The notes under the pieces are model-generated. The model ran no database searches and was not told the origin of the DNA. It saw only the letters and a list, made by a program, of their open reading frames with translations. From NCBI GenBank assembly GCA_937916465.1, contig CALFTK010000029.1, forward strand, positions 1-64,000: DNA of 64,000 nt, in the 5' to 3' direction. This stretch comes from an uncultured Bacteroidales bacterium. GTDB taxonomy: Bacteria > Bacteroidota > Bacteroidia > Bacteroidales > Bacteroidaceae. The position numbers and the translations under genes were made by a program. Positions within the stretch are counted from its first letter, which is position 1. Each line of letters starts with the position of its first letter. Of the stretch, positions 42,674 through 50,774 are shown in pieces.

Positions 42674-44635
42674 CCAATCATTAAAGTAATCTGTTACTTT
42701 GTTCATTAAGTGTATTCTATCCTTACCTGTAACATTATGCAGATGAGTAGGATAGGGGAAATAGTCTAATTGTACACCCTCTTTTATGCAAGCCTCTACA
42801 AAGTTCAGGCTGTGCTGCCATAAAACTACATCGTCTATAGCTCCCTGGCATATCAATAGTTTGCCCTTCAAATCTTTGGCTCTTGGTATAAGACTGGTCT
42901 GTTCAAAGCCCTCTTTGTTTGTAGCTTCGGTCTCCATATATCTTTCACCGTACATCACTTCGTACCATTTCCAGTCTATAACAGGTCCACCGGCAACACC
43001 TACTTTAAATATTTCAGGGTAGTTGACCATAAGTGATATGGTCATAAAACCACCGTAGCTCCAGCCATGTACACCTATGCGTTCTTTATCTACCCATTCG
43101 TTAGCCATAAGCCACTCCATACCTTTTATCTGGTCCTCCATTTCAGCTTTTCCGCACTGTTTGTGAATAGCCTTTTCGTATTCGGCACCACGGTTTGGAG
43201 TACCTCGGTTGTCCATTACAAATACTACATATCCGTGCTGTGCCATATACATTTCCCATCTGCGCAACTGATACTGGAATGTGTTTGTAACCAACTGATT
43301 GTGTGGACCACCATATACATATAGTATTACAGGGTATTTCTTTGAAGGGTCAAAATCAAGTGGTTTGATAAGTCTGTAATAGTTGTCGTATTTACCATCT
43401 GCACTCTTTATTGTACCTTGTTCAATAGGGATAAAGTTCAGATCTGCTGTTGGGTCAGGAGCAGAAAAAATATTTGTGCTTTTTTTGCCGTCAGCAGACA
43501 GAATGTTTATGTTGTTAGGAACATTATGTGCAGAATATCTGTCTAAAATATATTTGCCGTCGGGACTTAATGAACAGGTATGCCATCCGCTCTCTTTGGT
43601 AATCCTTTCTGTTTTACCGCTCTTAATGTCGGTGCGGAACAGATGTCGGTCTATTGGAGAAACTTCTGCAGAATAGTAGTAGATGTAATTACCATTCTGT
43701 GTAAGGTACTCTACATCTGCATCTACAGGGGTTACTCTTTTAATAAGTTTACCGTCTGTGCCATGCAGATACAGGTTCCAATATCCGTCTCTTACATTGG
43801 TTGCATAGATGAACTGTTCAGGATTATTCTCCATAAAGTAAATAGGATATTGTGGCTCTATATATCGGCTGTCAGAATCGGAGAAAAGAGTCTTAATAAA
43901 ACTACCATCTATGGCGCTATATACATTCAGATTCATATTTTTCTGATTGCGGTCCAATACCTGTATGTAAATCTTGTCACCGGCAGGGTTCCAGGTTATA
44001 TTTGTAAGATAACGCTCTTCTGTAAAGTCTGTTACATCAAGCCATACGGTCTCTTTGGTCTCAGTGTCGAATACTCCTAATGTGATTATTTCTGATGTCA
44101 TTCCGTTCATAGGGTATCTGGTTTCTTGTAGGGTGCCGGTACGGCTGGTTATGTCCAGCAGTGGAAATAGTGTTACCTTGCTTTCGTCCTTTTTGTAGAA
44201 TGCTATGCGGCGTTTATCGGGTGAAACGAATATACCTCCGCTTATGCCAAATTCATTACGGCTTACTGTCTCTCCGCAAACTATTCCCGGTTCATTATAT
44301 GATGTTATAGCCTGTGCATTGCCATCTTGGTCGGTATAATAGACATTCCCTTTTTCTGAATATGCGTATGGCTTAGGTTCTTCCTTCTGCTCTTCCTCTT
44401 TTGGAACAGCTGTTTCAGAAATGGTTTTACCACTTTTAGCATCTATTACGTAGATGGTGTTTTCATCGGAATAGGTGTAGGTGGAACCCTCTTCCTGCCA
44501 TCTGTAATTTCTGCTTTCGGTTCTAATTCCTGTGCCTAAAACAGCCTCTTCCATTGTAATTAATCTTCTCTCCTCCTGTCCATTTGCAACTGTCATAATC
44601 AATAGTGCAGTAATTGTTAAAATATCTCTCTTCAT
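42665..44635 (-). CDS. S9 prolyl oligopeptidase-family dipeptidyl peptidase (DPP-IV-like)
   Basis: A 656-residue secreted serine peptidase. The signal peptide is MKRDILTITALLIMTVANG. A beta-propeller N-terminal domain (DPPIV_N-like) spans about residues 60-400. The alpha/beta hydrolase domain has the nucleophile in HGWSYGGFMT, the Asp in CQGAIDDVVLWQ and the His in YPTHLHNV. It removes N-terminal dipeptides, preferably X-Pro, from peptides in the periplasm or outside the cell. It is somewhat shorter than usual bacterial DPP-IV (about 700-740). The YoeB gene ends 11 bases upstream on the same strand. Confidence 0.9.
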   Translation of the reverse strand: MKRDILTITALLIMTVANGQEERRLITMEEAVLGTGIRTESRNYRWQEEGSTYTYSDENTIYVIDAKSGKTISETAVPKEEEQKEEPKPYAYSEKGNVYYTDQDGNAQAITSYNEPGIVCGETVSRNEFGISGGIFVSPDKRRIAFYKKDESKVTLFPLLDITSRTGTLQETRYPMNGMTSEIITLGVFDTETKETVWLDVTDFTEERYLTNITWNPAGDKIYIQVLDRNQKNMNLNVYSAIDGSFIKTLFSDSDSRYIEPQYPIYFMENNPEQFIYATNVRDGYWNLYLHGTDGKLIKRVTPVDADVEYLTQNGNYIYYYSAEVSPIDRHLFRTDIKSGKTERITKESGWHTCSLSPDGKYILDRYSAHNVPNNINILSADGKKSTNIFSAPDPTADLNFIPIEQGTIKSADGKYDNYYRLIKPLDFDPSKKYPVILYVYGGPHNQLVTNTFQYQLRRWEMYMAQHGYVVFVMDNRGTPNRGAEYEKAIHKQCGKAEMEDQIKGMEWLMANEWVDKERIGVHGWSYGGFMTISLMVNYPEIFKVGVAGGPVIDWKWYEVMYGERYMETEATNKEGFEQTSLIPRAKDLKGKLLICQGAIDDVVLWQHSLNFVEACIKEGVQLDYFPYPTHLHNVTGKDRIHLMNKVTDYFNDWLK

Positions 44636-44646
44636 AATTGTTGTAG

Positions 44647-44919
44647 TTACTTTTTTGAATAATGGTATCTCATAGCGAATACATATACCGTCACAATATC
44701 TTCGTTTACTGAGTAAATTATTCTATGTTCAGAATTAATTCTTCTTGACCATTTTCCTGCCAAATCATATTTTAATGGTTCCGGTTTTCCTATACCGGTG
44801 TATGGATGCTCTACTATGTCTTTCAGCAGGGCTGTAATTCGGTTCATTATGGTTTTATTTCCCGATTCTTTCCAATAATCCCGGTCTTTTTGAGCCTGTT
44901 CCAGCAAAACTATTTCCAT
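44647..44919 (-). CDS. yoeB: YoeB-family mRNA interferase toxin
   Basis: A 90-residue RelE-superfamily toxin of the Txe/YoeB type, which cleaves mRNA at the ribosomal A site. The motifs HPYTGIGKPEPLKYDLAGKW, SRRINSEHRIIYSV and the terminal AMRYHY are diagnostic. The catalytic Glu, Arg and terminal His/Tyr are all present. The start overlaps the antitoxin gene by ten bases. Length and residues indicate an intact toxin. Confidence 0.95.
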   Translation of the reverse strand: MEIVLLEQAQKDRDYWKESGNKTIMNRITALLKDIVEHPYTGIGKPEPLKYDLAGKWSRRINSEHRIIYSVNEDIVTVYVFAMRYHYSKK

Positions 44920-45170
44920 AGATCGTCTATATCTATTTTAGTTCCTCTGCCGTTCTTAATATCATCGTCTCCTTTGCGTATAGCTTCAAGTGTTTCCGGC
45001 GATGACATTATATATTCTGTCTCCTTCAAAGAATTATACTCCTCTAAAGATATCAATACTACCCCTGTGTCGTTGCCACGATTGATGATTACTGTATCGC
45101 AATCTTCAATTACAGAATCTATATAACCCTTTAGATTTGCTCTGAAATCTGTGTAATTAGCTGTTCTCAT
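44910..45170 (-). CDS. yefM: YefM/Phd-family antitoxin
   Basis: An 86-residue antitoxin, started at the ATG ending at 45170 (a GTG two codons earlier is less likely). The N-terminal MRTANYTDFRANLKGYIDSV forms the Phd/YefM DNA-binding dimer. VISLEEYNSLKETEYIM follows, and then an acidic toxin-binding tail (KNGRGTKIDIDDLWK). It neutralises YoeB and represses the operon, probably through the palindromic site at 45201-45220. Confidence 0.95.
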   Translation of the reverse strand: MRTANYTDFRANLKGYIDSVIEDCDTVIINRGNDTGVVLISLEEYNSLKETEYIMSSPETLEAIRKGDDDIKNGRGTKIDIDDLWK

Positions 45171-45193
45171 ATCCACTCAAATAATATTTTTGA

Positions 45194-45225
45194 CAAATAT
45201 AAGTACTTATTTACGTACTTCCAAA
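45194..45225 (-). promoter_or_regulatory. yefM-yoeB promoter with operator-like palindrome
   Basis: On the minus strand TTTG (45225-45222) is followed after 20 bases by TATATTTG (45201-45194), a full consensus match. The spacer contains AAGTAC..GTACTT (45201-45220); E. coli YefM binds GTAC-centred sites, so this is a likely autoregulatory operator. Confidence 0.7.
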
Positions 45226-45418
45226 ATATTGGCTATTAAATTACTTCTTTGTTGGTACTTAATGCTCATTGTAAATCAATCGCTATAATTTATATGCAAG
45301 AATGTAACATTTTTGGCAAAATCAGAAATTATTTGCCAAGGATGTTATTGCTCAGGTCATTATTTCAGAGTATGTAGAGTTGGTGATGTTTTAGTAGTGT
45401 ACAAACAGAGATTAGCCG

Positions 45419-45473
45419 GGGAGTAAGCAGGGAGCAAGTTGGGACTAAGATGGAACTAAGCTGAGATGAAGTT
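45419..45473. repeat. five imperfect 11-bp tandem repeats
   Basis: Successive units are GGGAGTAAGCA, GGGAGCAAGTT, GGGACTAAGAT, GGAACTAAGCT and GAGATGAAGTT. They lie in the 418-base gene-free stretch 45177-45594, which also holds the yefM promoter, a long hairpin and the promoter of the sigma-54 regulator gene. Confidence 0.75.
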
Positions 45474-45491
45474 GTGTGATAATTAATAGAG

Positions 45492-45527
45492 TGAGTCGGG
45501 GCGTATTGATACGCTCCGACTCAATTT
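45492..45527. terminator. strong hairpin upstream of the sigma-54 regulator
   Basis: TGAGTCGGGGCGTAT (45492-45506) and ATACGCTCCGACTCA (45509-45523) pair over 15 bp with a single G:U position and a two-base loop, followed by ATTTTAT. It looks like a terminator on the + strand, although no + strand gene precedes it. Confidence 0.6.
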
Positions 45528-45563
45528 TATGTGGTGTGGTGGCGGGATTTCTGTAAAAATGAG

Positions 45564-45571
45564 TAATTTTG
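45564..45571 (+). promoter_or_regulatory. -7 element of the sigma-54 regulator operon
   Basis: TAATTTTG is a full match to the Bacteroidetes -7 consensus, 23 bases before the ATG. No clear -33 TTTG is present. Confidence 0.45.
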
Positions 45572-45594
45572 CATAGTTTTTCAGAGGTAAGGTT

Positions 45595-46806
45595 ATGAAT
45601 GTTGAAGAAGTACAGAGAATGAAGCAGCGTTTTCGCTTGATAGGAAATGCTCCTGAACTAAATAGAGCTATTGACGTGGCAATACAGGTTGCGCCAACAG
45701 ATTTGTCTGTGCTTATAACAGGTGAAAGTGGAGCGGGTAAAGATATATTCCCCAAAATAATACATGAAAACAGTTTGCGTAAGACAAAGAAATATCTTGC
45801 AGTGAACTGTGGTGCTATACCCGAAGGAACTATAGATTCAGAACTTTTTGGTCACGAAAAGGGAGCGTTTACAGGTGCTGTAAATGACAGAAATGGTTAT
45901 TTTGCCGAAGCTGATGGTGGTACAATATTTCTTGATGAAGTTGCAGAGATGCCATTGGCTACCCAAGCCAGATTGTTGCGTGTACTTGAATCGGGTGAAT
46001 TTATAAAGGTGGGCTCTTCAAAAGTGGAAAAGACAAATGTACGAGTAGTAGCTGCCACAAACGTGGATTTGCAAAAGGCTATAGAGCAGGGACGTTTCCG
46101 CGAAGATTTATACTACAGATTGTGTACTATTCCTATTAAAGTACCTTCATTAAGAGAACGCCCGCAGGATATTGCATTGCTGTTCCGCAAATTTGCGGCC
46201 GATAGTGCAGAAAAATACCAGATGCCTGCTGTTCAGCTTACTGACGATGCAAAGAATCTGCTGGTTACATATCACTGGCCGGGAAATGTACGTCAGCTGA
46301 AAAATATAACTGAACAGATTTCCATAATGGAATCGCAAAGAGTGGTTACGGCGGAAGTGCTGAAAGGTTATCTGCCTGACAGGCGCGAAAATATGTCGCT
46401 TGTATTGACTGGTGGTCAGCGTCAGGAGAACTCTTTTGAAAACGAACGTGAGATACTTTACCGCGTACTTTTTGATATGCGTCGCGATATTACAGATTTG
46501 AAGGATCAGGTAAAAAAACTTTCGTCGGGTACTGTTGTGGAGCAGACAACATCTGTTGCTCAGCCGGTTTCTATTATTACAACTAAAGAACAGGTTGCCA
46601 GAAAAATAACCATAGATGGTGCAGATGATGATATTCAGGATACCGAAGAGTATGTAGAAGAATCGTTGTCACTTAATGAAGTAGAGAAAGATATGATTAA
46701 ACGTGCTCTTGTTAAGCATAATGGAAAGCGTAAGGATGCGGCAAAGGATTTGAACATATCTGAAAGAACACTGTACAGAAAGATAAAAGAGTATAACCTT
46801 GAATAG
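45595..46806 (+). CDS. sigma-54-dependent transcriptional activator without a receiver domain
   Basis: A 403-residue AAA+ activator of sigma-54 RNA polymerase. Walker A GESGAGKD is near residues 42-49, GAFTGA (sigma-54 contact loop) near 92, Walker B GGTIFLDEV near 112, and the sensor PGNVRQLKN near 232. A Fis-type helix-turn-helix ends the protein (KRKDAAKDLNISERTLYRKI). The AAA+ domain starts almost at residue 1, so there is no N-terminal receiver, GAF or PAS domain. The order activator-lptE-unknown-secG is conserved in Bacteroidetes. Its signal input is unknown. Confidence 0.92.
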   Translation: MNVEEVQRMKQRFRLIGNAPELNRAIDVAIQVAPTDLSVLITGESGAGKDIFPKIIHENSLRKTKKYLAVNCGAIPEGTIDSELFGHEKGAFTGAVNDRNGYFAEADGGTIFLDEVAEMPLATQARLLRVLESGEFIKVGSSKVEKTNVRVVAATNVDLQKAIEQGRFREDLYYRLCTIPIKVPSLRERPQDIALLFRKFAADSAEKYQMPAVQLTDDAKNLLVTYHWPGNVRQLKNITEQISIMESQRVVTAEVLKGYLPDRRENMSLVLTGGQRQENSFENEREILYRVLFDMRRDITDLKDQVKKLSSGTVVEQTTSVAQPVSIITTKEQVARKITIDGADDDIQDTEEYVEESLSLNEVEKDMIKRALVKHNGKRKDAAKDLNISERTLYRKIKEYNLE

Positions 46807-46807
46807 T

Positions 46808-47317
46808 ATGAAATTAAAGAACATATTTGCAATATTAACCATATTGGTTTGTACAACGGCATGTACTGTTTCATATAAATTGAATGGTGCATCAATAGAT
46901 TACAACCTTATAAAAACCATAACGTTGGAAACCTTTGCAAACCGTGCGTCGTACCAATGGGGACCCATGGCCTCTATGTTCAATAATTCATTGAGCGATA
47001 TTTATGCGCGCCAAACAAAACTTCGTCAGGTTAAAAGAGATGGTGATTTACAGATATCAGGCGAAATAACATCGTATGACCAGACAAATAAATCTATATC
47101 GGCAGATGGTTATTCATCTATGGTTCAATTAAAAATGACCGTAAAGGTGAAATTTACCAATACAAAGAGTAGAGAAGAAGATTTTGAAAGAACCTTTTCG
47201 GCGTCCCGAGAATATGATTCAAGTCAGCAACTTTCTGCAGTTCAGGAAGAACTTGTACAACAGATGATAGACGATATTGTCGATCAGATTTTTAATGCTA
47301 CAGTAGCAAATTGGTAA
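46808..47317 (+). CDS. lptE: LptE-family LPS-assembly lipoprotein
   Basis: A 169-residue lipoprotein that partners LptD in inserting lipopolysaccharide into the outer membrane. The start is the ATG at 46808, one base after the regulator's stop. The signal ends in VCTTACTVSYK, with the lipid Cys near residue 18. The family features TITLETFANRASYQWGPMAS and the beta strand DGDLQISGEITSYD are present. It is smaller and more divergent than proteobacterial LptE but typical for Bacteroidetes. Confidence 0.85.
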   Translation: MKLKNIFAILTILVCTTACTVSYKLNGASIDYNLIKTITLETFANRASYQWGPMASMFNNSLSDIYARQTKLRQVKRDGDLQISGEITSYDQTNKSISADGYSSMVQLKMTVKVKFTNTKSREEDFERTFSASREYDSSQQLSAVQEELVQQMIDDIVDQIFNATVANW

Positions 47318-47318
47318 T

Positions 47319-47798
47319 ATGTCAGAAAACGTTGCCGATAGAACTATGTCGCTTGTCGATGCGTTTCTTGACAAGTACGAAAATGGTAATTTGAATAGCT
47401 TGAATTCGTTGCATGGTTCTTCCGAATATATATCAGAATACTTGTCGGCAGAAGACAGCAAACCATTAACTCAAACTGAAAAAGAGGTAACTTCCAGAAT
47501 GGAGTCGTTACTCGATGCATTTTTAAGCAGTGATGTTGATTTGCAGAAATCTGTTTCAGAAGCGTTGAAAAGCAGTCAGGATGTGGTTGGTGAAAATATG
47601 GCCGAAACATCAAATTTTGAGATAGATAATCGCAATTATACTGAAACTTTGGCAAGAATATACCTAAAACAACGCCGATATGACAAAGCTTTGGAAATTA
47701 TTCGGTCATTATATTTGAATTTCCCGAATAAAAACATTTACTTTGCAGACCAAATTAGATTTTTGGAAATTTTAGTACGAATTAATCAAAACAAATAA
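47319..47798 (+). CDS. protein of unknown function with a TPR-like C-terminus
   Basis: A 159-residue acidic protein starting one base after the lptE stop and ending five bases before secG, so it is part of the operon. The N-terminal 110 residues are Ser/Glu-rich and probably helical or disordered. The C-terminal 45 residues (ETLARIYLKQRRYDKALEII, then YFADQIRFLEILVRINQ) look like one tetratricopeptide unit with a capping helix. No signal peptide. I do not recognise a named family. Its conserved place between lptE and secG suggests an envelope-assembly role, which is inference. Confidence 0.6.
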   Translation: MSENVADRTMSLVDAFLDKYENGNLNSLNSLHGSSEYISEYLSAEDSKPLTQTEKEVTSRMESLLDAFLSSDVDLQKSVSEALKSSQDVVGENMAETSNFEIDNRNYTETLARIYLKQRRYDKALEIIRSLYLNFPNKNIYFADQIRFLEILVRINQNK

Positions 47799-47803
47799 TA
47801 AAG

Positions 47804-48154
47804 ATGTATATAGTTTTACTTGTTATCATCGTAATATTAGCAGTCTTTCTCTGCTTTATTGTTACGATTCAGAACCCGAAAGGAGGTGGCTTGGCTGCCG
47901 GTTTTGCTTCATCAAATCAGATAATGGGTGTAAGAAAGACCACCGATTTGCTTGAAAAGACTACTTGGGGTTTAATTGCGTGTATCGCAGTGTTGAGTAT
48001 TGTAACTGCTTATTCAGTAAGACAGGCTCCGTCAAATCACGATTCAATTCTATTGAAATCGGCTACAGAGCAGCAGGTAGTTAATCCTGAAGTTACACCG
48101 GTTTACGATGTTCCTTCTGCTGAAGAGATTCCAACTATTCCTGAGAATAATTAA
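47804..48154 (+). CDS. secG: preprotein translocase subunit SecG
   Basis: A 116-residue membrane protein of the SecYEG translocon. Two hydrophobic helices (LLVIIVILAVFLCFIVTIQ and WGLIACIAVLSIVTAY) flank the conserved loop NPKGGGLAAGFASSNQIMG. An extra C-terminal tail of about 40 residues is Pro/Glu-rich, as often seen in Bacteroidetes SecG. It is the last gene of the operon and is followed by a bidirectional hairpin. Confidence 0.92.
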   Translation: MYIVLLVIIVILAVFLCFIVTIQNPKGGGLAAGFASSNQIMGVRKTTDLLEKTTWGLIACIAVLSIVTAYSVRQAPSNHDSILLKSATEQQVVNPEVTPVYDVPSAEEIPTIPENN

Positions 48155-48169
48155 TTTATCAGATAGTAA

Positions 48170-48209
48170 AATGAATGGGACGAATTTTGTTCGCCCCATT
48201 CGTTTTTAT
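48170..48209. terminator. bidirectional terminator between secG and the ROK kinase gene
   Basis: AATGAATGGGACGAA (48170-48184) pairs with TTCGCCCCATTCGTT (48190-48204) with two G:U positions and a five-base loop, and a T-rich tract follows. It separates the convergent transcripts. Confidence 0.8.
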
Positions 48210-49177
48210 TGTATTGCTAATGCCGAAGCACCAAGTATTGCTGCATCCGATTCTTTCAATGAAGAGTATAGTATCTTGATTCTTCCTTTCCATACCTTCA
48301 TAAGATTTTGGTCCATAGATTCAACTATTGCATTATGAAAAAACTCTTTCGATTTTGTCATACCACCAAACAATATAATTGCTTCAGGCGCGCTGAACTT
48401 TACAAAATCGGCAAATGCACGTCCTAGTATTTTACCTGTATCGGCAAATATCTTTATTGCAGTAGCGTCACCTTGTTTCGCTGCATCATAAACATCCTTA
48501 GCTGAAATCTTTTCAAAATCGTATTGATTTAGAATGCTCTCTTTTGAATTGGAATCCTGTAATGCAAGTTTTGCACTGCGGGCCACTCCCATTGCACTTG
48601 CGTATGTCTCCAAACAGCCTTTCAGTCCGCAATTACATTGGCGACCGTTTGCTTCTACGCATACGTGCCCCAGTTCACCGGCAAAACCATCGTGTCCATA
48701 CACCAGTTTTCCATCTATTACAATACCACTGCCTACACCTGTTCCAAGTGTTATCATAATGAAATTCTTTAACCCTTTGGCTACTCCGTATGCCATTTCG
48801 CCCATGGCGGCTGCATTGGCATCGTTTGTTATGCTTACAGGCAATCCCGTCTTTTCAGATAGAATATCTGCAAGATTTACAACTGTTGGTTCACCATTCT
48901 TATCTCTGCACCAGGTGATATTGGGAGCAAACTCTATAGAGCCTGTATAGTAGTTTGCGTTTGGTGCTCCAATACCAATACCTACAATTTCTCCTCTTGA
49001 AATAGATTTTGCTTTCAGATTGTTGATGGCAGATGTCAAATCGGCAATATACTCTTCAAGGGTAGGTTGCAGTGATGTTATAACCAACTGTTCTATTATC
49101 TCTCCGCTTTCGGTTACAACTCCACATTTTGAAGATTGTCCTCCTATGTCTATTCCTAAATATAGTCTGTCTGTCAT
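48206..49177 (-). CDS. ROK-family glucokinase-like sugar kinase
   Basis: A 323-residue ROK protein phosphorylating glucose or a related sugar. The ATP site GIDIGGQSSKCGVV is at the N-terminus and the catalytic Asp is in ITNDANAAAMGEM. The ROK zinc site is complete: GELGHVCVEANGRQCNCG followed by LKGCLETYAS. No DNA-binding domain is present, so it is an enzyme and not a repressor. It lies 15 bases downstream of the histidine phosphatase gene, and the pair could release and then phosphorylate a sugar. Confidence 0.9.
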   Translation of the reverse strand: MTDRLYLGIDIGGQSSKCGVVTESGEIIEQLVITSLQPTLEEYIADLTSAINNLKAKSISRGEIVGIGIGAPNANYYTGSIEFAPNITWCRDKNGEPTVVNLADILSEKTGLPVSITNDANAAAMGEMAYGVAKGLKNFIMITLGTGVGSGIVIDGKLVYGHDGFAGELGHVCVEANGRQCNCGLKGCLETYASAMGVARSAKLALQDSNSKESILNQYDFEKISAKDVYDAAKQGDATAIKIFADTGKILGRAFADFVKFSAPEAIILFGGMTKSKEFFHNAIVESMDQNLMKVWKGRIKILYSSLKESDAAILGASALAIQ

Positions 49178-49192
49178 ATATGGGTTAGTTTT

Positions 49193-50581
49193 TTATTCGG
49201 TTATTTTCTGCTTTAATGATTCAATTCTGTCTTGATAGTAGGCCGATACTCTGTTCCATTCGTAGAAGTATTTGTGTGTTCTACCCTTACTATCTATATA
49301 TGGTTCTACAGGTAGAGTTGCCTCTTTTTCATTGAGTAAAGCTCTGACAAGTATAGTCCCTTTTTTATCTTTAAAGAATATTAGTTGTAAATTGCTACCC
49401 ATGTGAACTATGTCGTATGCTACCCATTTATCGGCTACCCTTTCAAGGTCTGAAACAGACCATTCACAATCGTTTACCTCCATTAGGCAGAGTAGGGGGA
49501 ATAGAGCAGTGTCATGTCCGTATCGCAAGTGAGCATTTGTACCACCATTGGCAATTACATCGTTTGCTTTATCCAGTATGTCCTGTAGAAGCGAAGCGCG
49601 TCCGTAAGGAACTATTTCGCCTGTTAATGGAGAATATGCCGATACAGAGTACCAATACACATTGTTTGTAGTAAACATATCGTACCATTCGTTGTATGTA
49701 AATACATCGTTAAGATCTATGCCTAAATCGTGGCTCTGCATATTGGCAGCCACTTCATAAATCTGATTGTAAAGCGCATCAGACCTGTCTTGTATTGATG
49801 TAGCTCCCGTTGCAGGTTGTTGTGTGCCTGCAGGCATAAAAGGGAAACGCATTACTGGGGCTTTATAAGCATATCTTGTAATAAATGTGGTGTCAGTAAA
49901 AAGTGCGCACATCAGTCGTTCTGAATTGGTGTGGGCAGCATTAAATGCAGATACAGCTTCATTCCTTTCACGGCTGTTCTTATAACTGCTTATGGCAGGA
50001 TCTTCTGTGTTCATGTAGTGTCTGTCATAATCGCTGTCATTAAAATCTATCTCCATTTTAGGAAGAAGTGCAGAGAACTCCATCATTGCAGCTGTCATGC
50101 TGGCTACCACTCTATGCGAAGTGGTAGAACGAGCTGTTATATGAGCTTTGTTATTGAATATTTCAGGGTAATTCCTTACCATTCTATTGGTTATTCCACG
50201 ATGCTGTCTCTGGCCTTTTGGGGTTAAATCACCCAAACGTCCATCGGCATCGTTTTTCATTATCTCCAAACGGTCCATTACGCTCTTTCCAAATTCAGTT
50301 AATACGCCTTTGTCGTATGCCTCTTTCAGAGTGTTGTATGGGTCTTCGTATTGGGATGTGTTGAGCAGATAACGAGAACCATGTCTGCCGTAGTGGCTCA
50401 TGTAGAATGGCTTAAAACCTTTCGGAGGTTTACTGTATTCAACCTGTGGGTCAATATATTCAGTCATACTGCCTCCAAAATTATAGAGGTTATCCGGAGT
50501 AATTTCATCTTTTGTAATGATATCTGCCTGAATTCCGATTGATGCAAATATCATGGCAACGGTTAGCAATTTCTTTCCCAT
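49193..50581 (-). CDS. secreted histidine acid phosphatase (MINPP/phytase-like)
   Basis: A 462-residue branch-2 histidine phosphatase with a signal peptide (LLTVAMIFASIGIQA). The active-site RHGxR is in SHYGRHGSRYLL near residue 65. The proton donor appears as HD in LRYGHDTALFPLL near 355. The family includes bacterial multiple inositol-polyphosphate phosphatases and glucose-1-phosphatases. The substrate is not determined; a periplasmic or vesicle-borne phosphate-scavenging role is likely. It leads a two-gene unit with the ROK kinase. Confidence 0.85.
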   Translation of the reverse strand: MGKKLLTVAMIFASIGIQADIITKDEITPDNLYNFGGSMTEYIDPQVEYSKPPKGFKPFYMSHYGRHGSRYLLNTSQYEDPYNTLKEAYDKGVLTEFGKSVMDRLEIMKNDADGRLGDLTPKGQRQHRGITNRMVRNYPEIFNNKAHITARSTTSHRVVASMTAAMMEFSALLPKMEIDFNDSDYDRHYMNTEDPAISSYKNSRERNEAVSAFNAAHTNSERLMCALFTDTTFITRYAYKAPVMRFPFMPAGTQQPATGATSIQDRSDALYNQIYEVAANMQSHDLGIDLNDVFTYNEWYDMFTTNNVYWYSVSAYSPLTGEIVPYGRASLLQDILDKANDVIANGGTNAHLRYGHDTALFPLLCLMEVNDCEWSVSDLERVADKWVAYDIVHMGSNLQLIFFKDKKGTILVRALLNEKEATLPVEPYIDSKGRTHKYFYEWNRVSAYYQDRIESLKQKITE

Positions 50582-50723
50582 AAAATATAATCTGTTTATA
50601 ATGATAATGTAAAATTAGTCAATTTTCTCTATAATACTCTTATCGCTCTCTGTTTTTTGAAAATATTTAAGTTAGCACCTTGTCATTCTTTTATATAAAT
50701 TAGGTGTTTTCAACTTTGTTTTT

Positions 50724-50731
50724 TACTTTTG
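50724..50731 (+). promoter_or_regulatory. -7 element before tkt
   Basis: TACTTTTG fully matches TAnnTTTG, 43 bases before the tkt ATG. A -33 TTTG at the usual distance is not clear. The 193-base region 50582-50774 otherwise shows only A+T-rich sequence. Confidence 0.45.
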
Positions 50732-50774
50732 TAAATTGTAAAAAGCAAAAAAGTACAATTAATTATTTACAGAT

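Noticed and set aside
43580..44080. 166-codon open frame on the + strand
   Set aside because: It lies fully inside the well-supported DPP-IV-like gene on the other strand, and its product is Cys/Ile/Tyr-rich with no domain.
45419..45473. CRISPR array
   Set aside because: The 11-bp units are directly adjacent without spacers, imperfect, and no cas genes are nearby.
48206..49177. ROK-family repressor
   Set aside because: No N-terminal helix-turn-helix; the protein begins with the ATP-binding motif.
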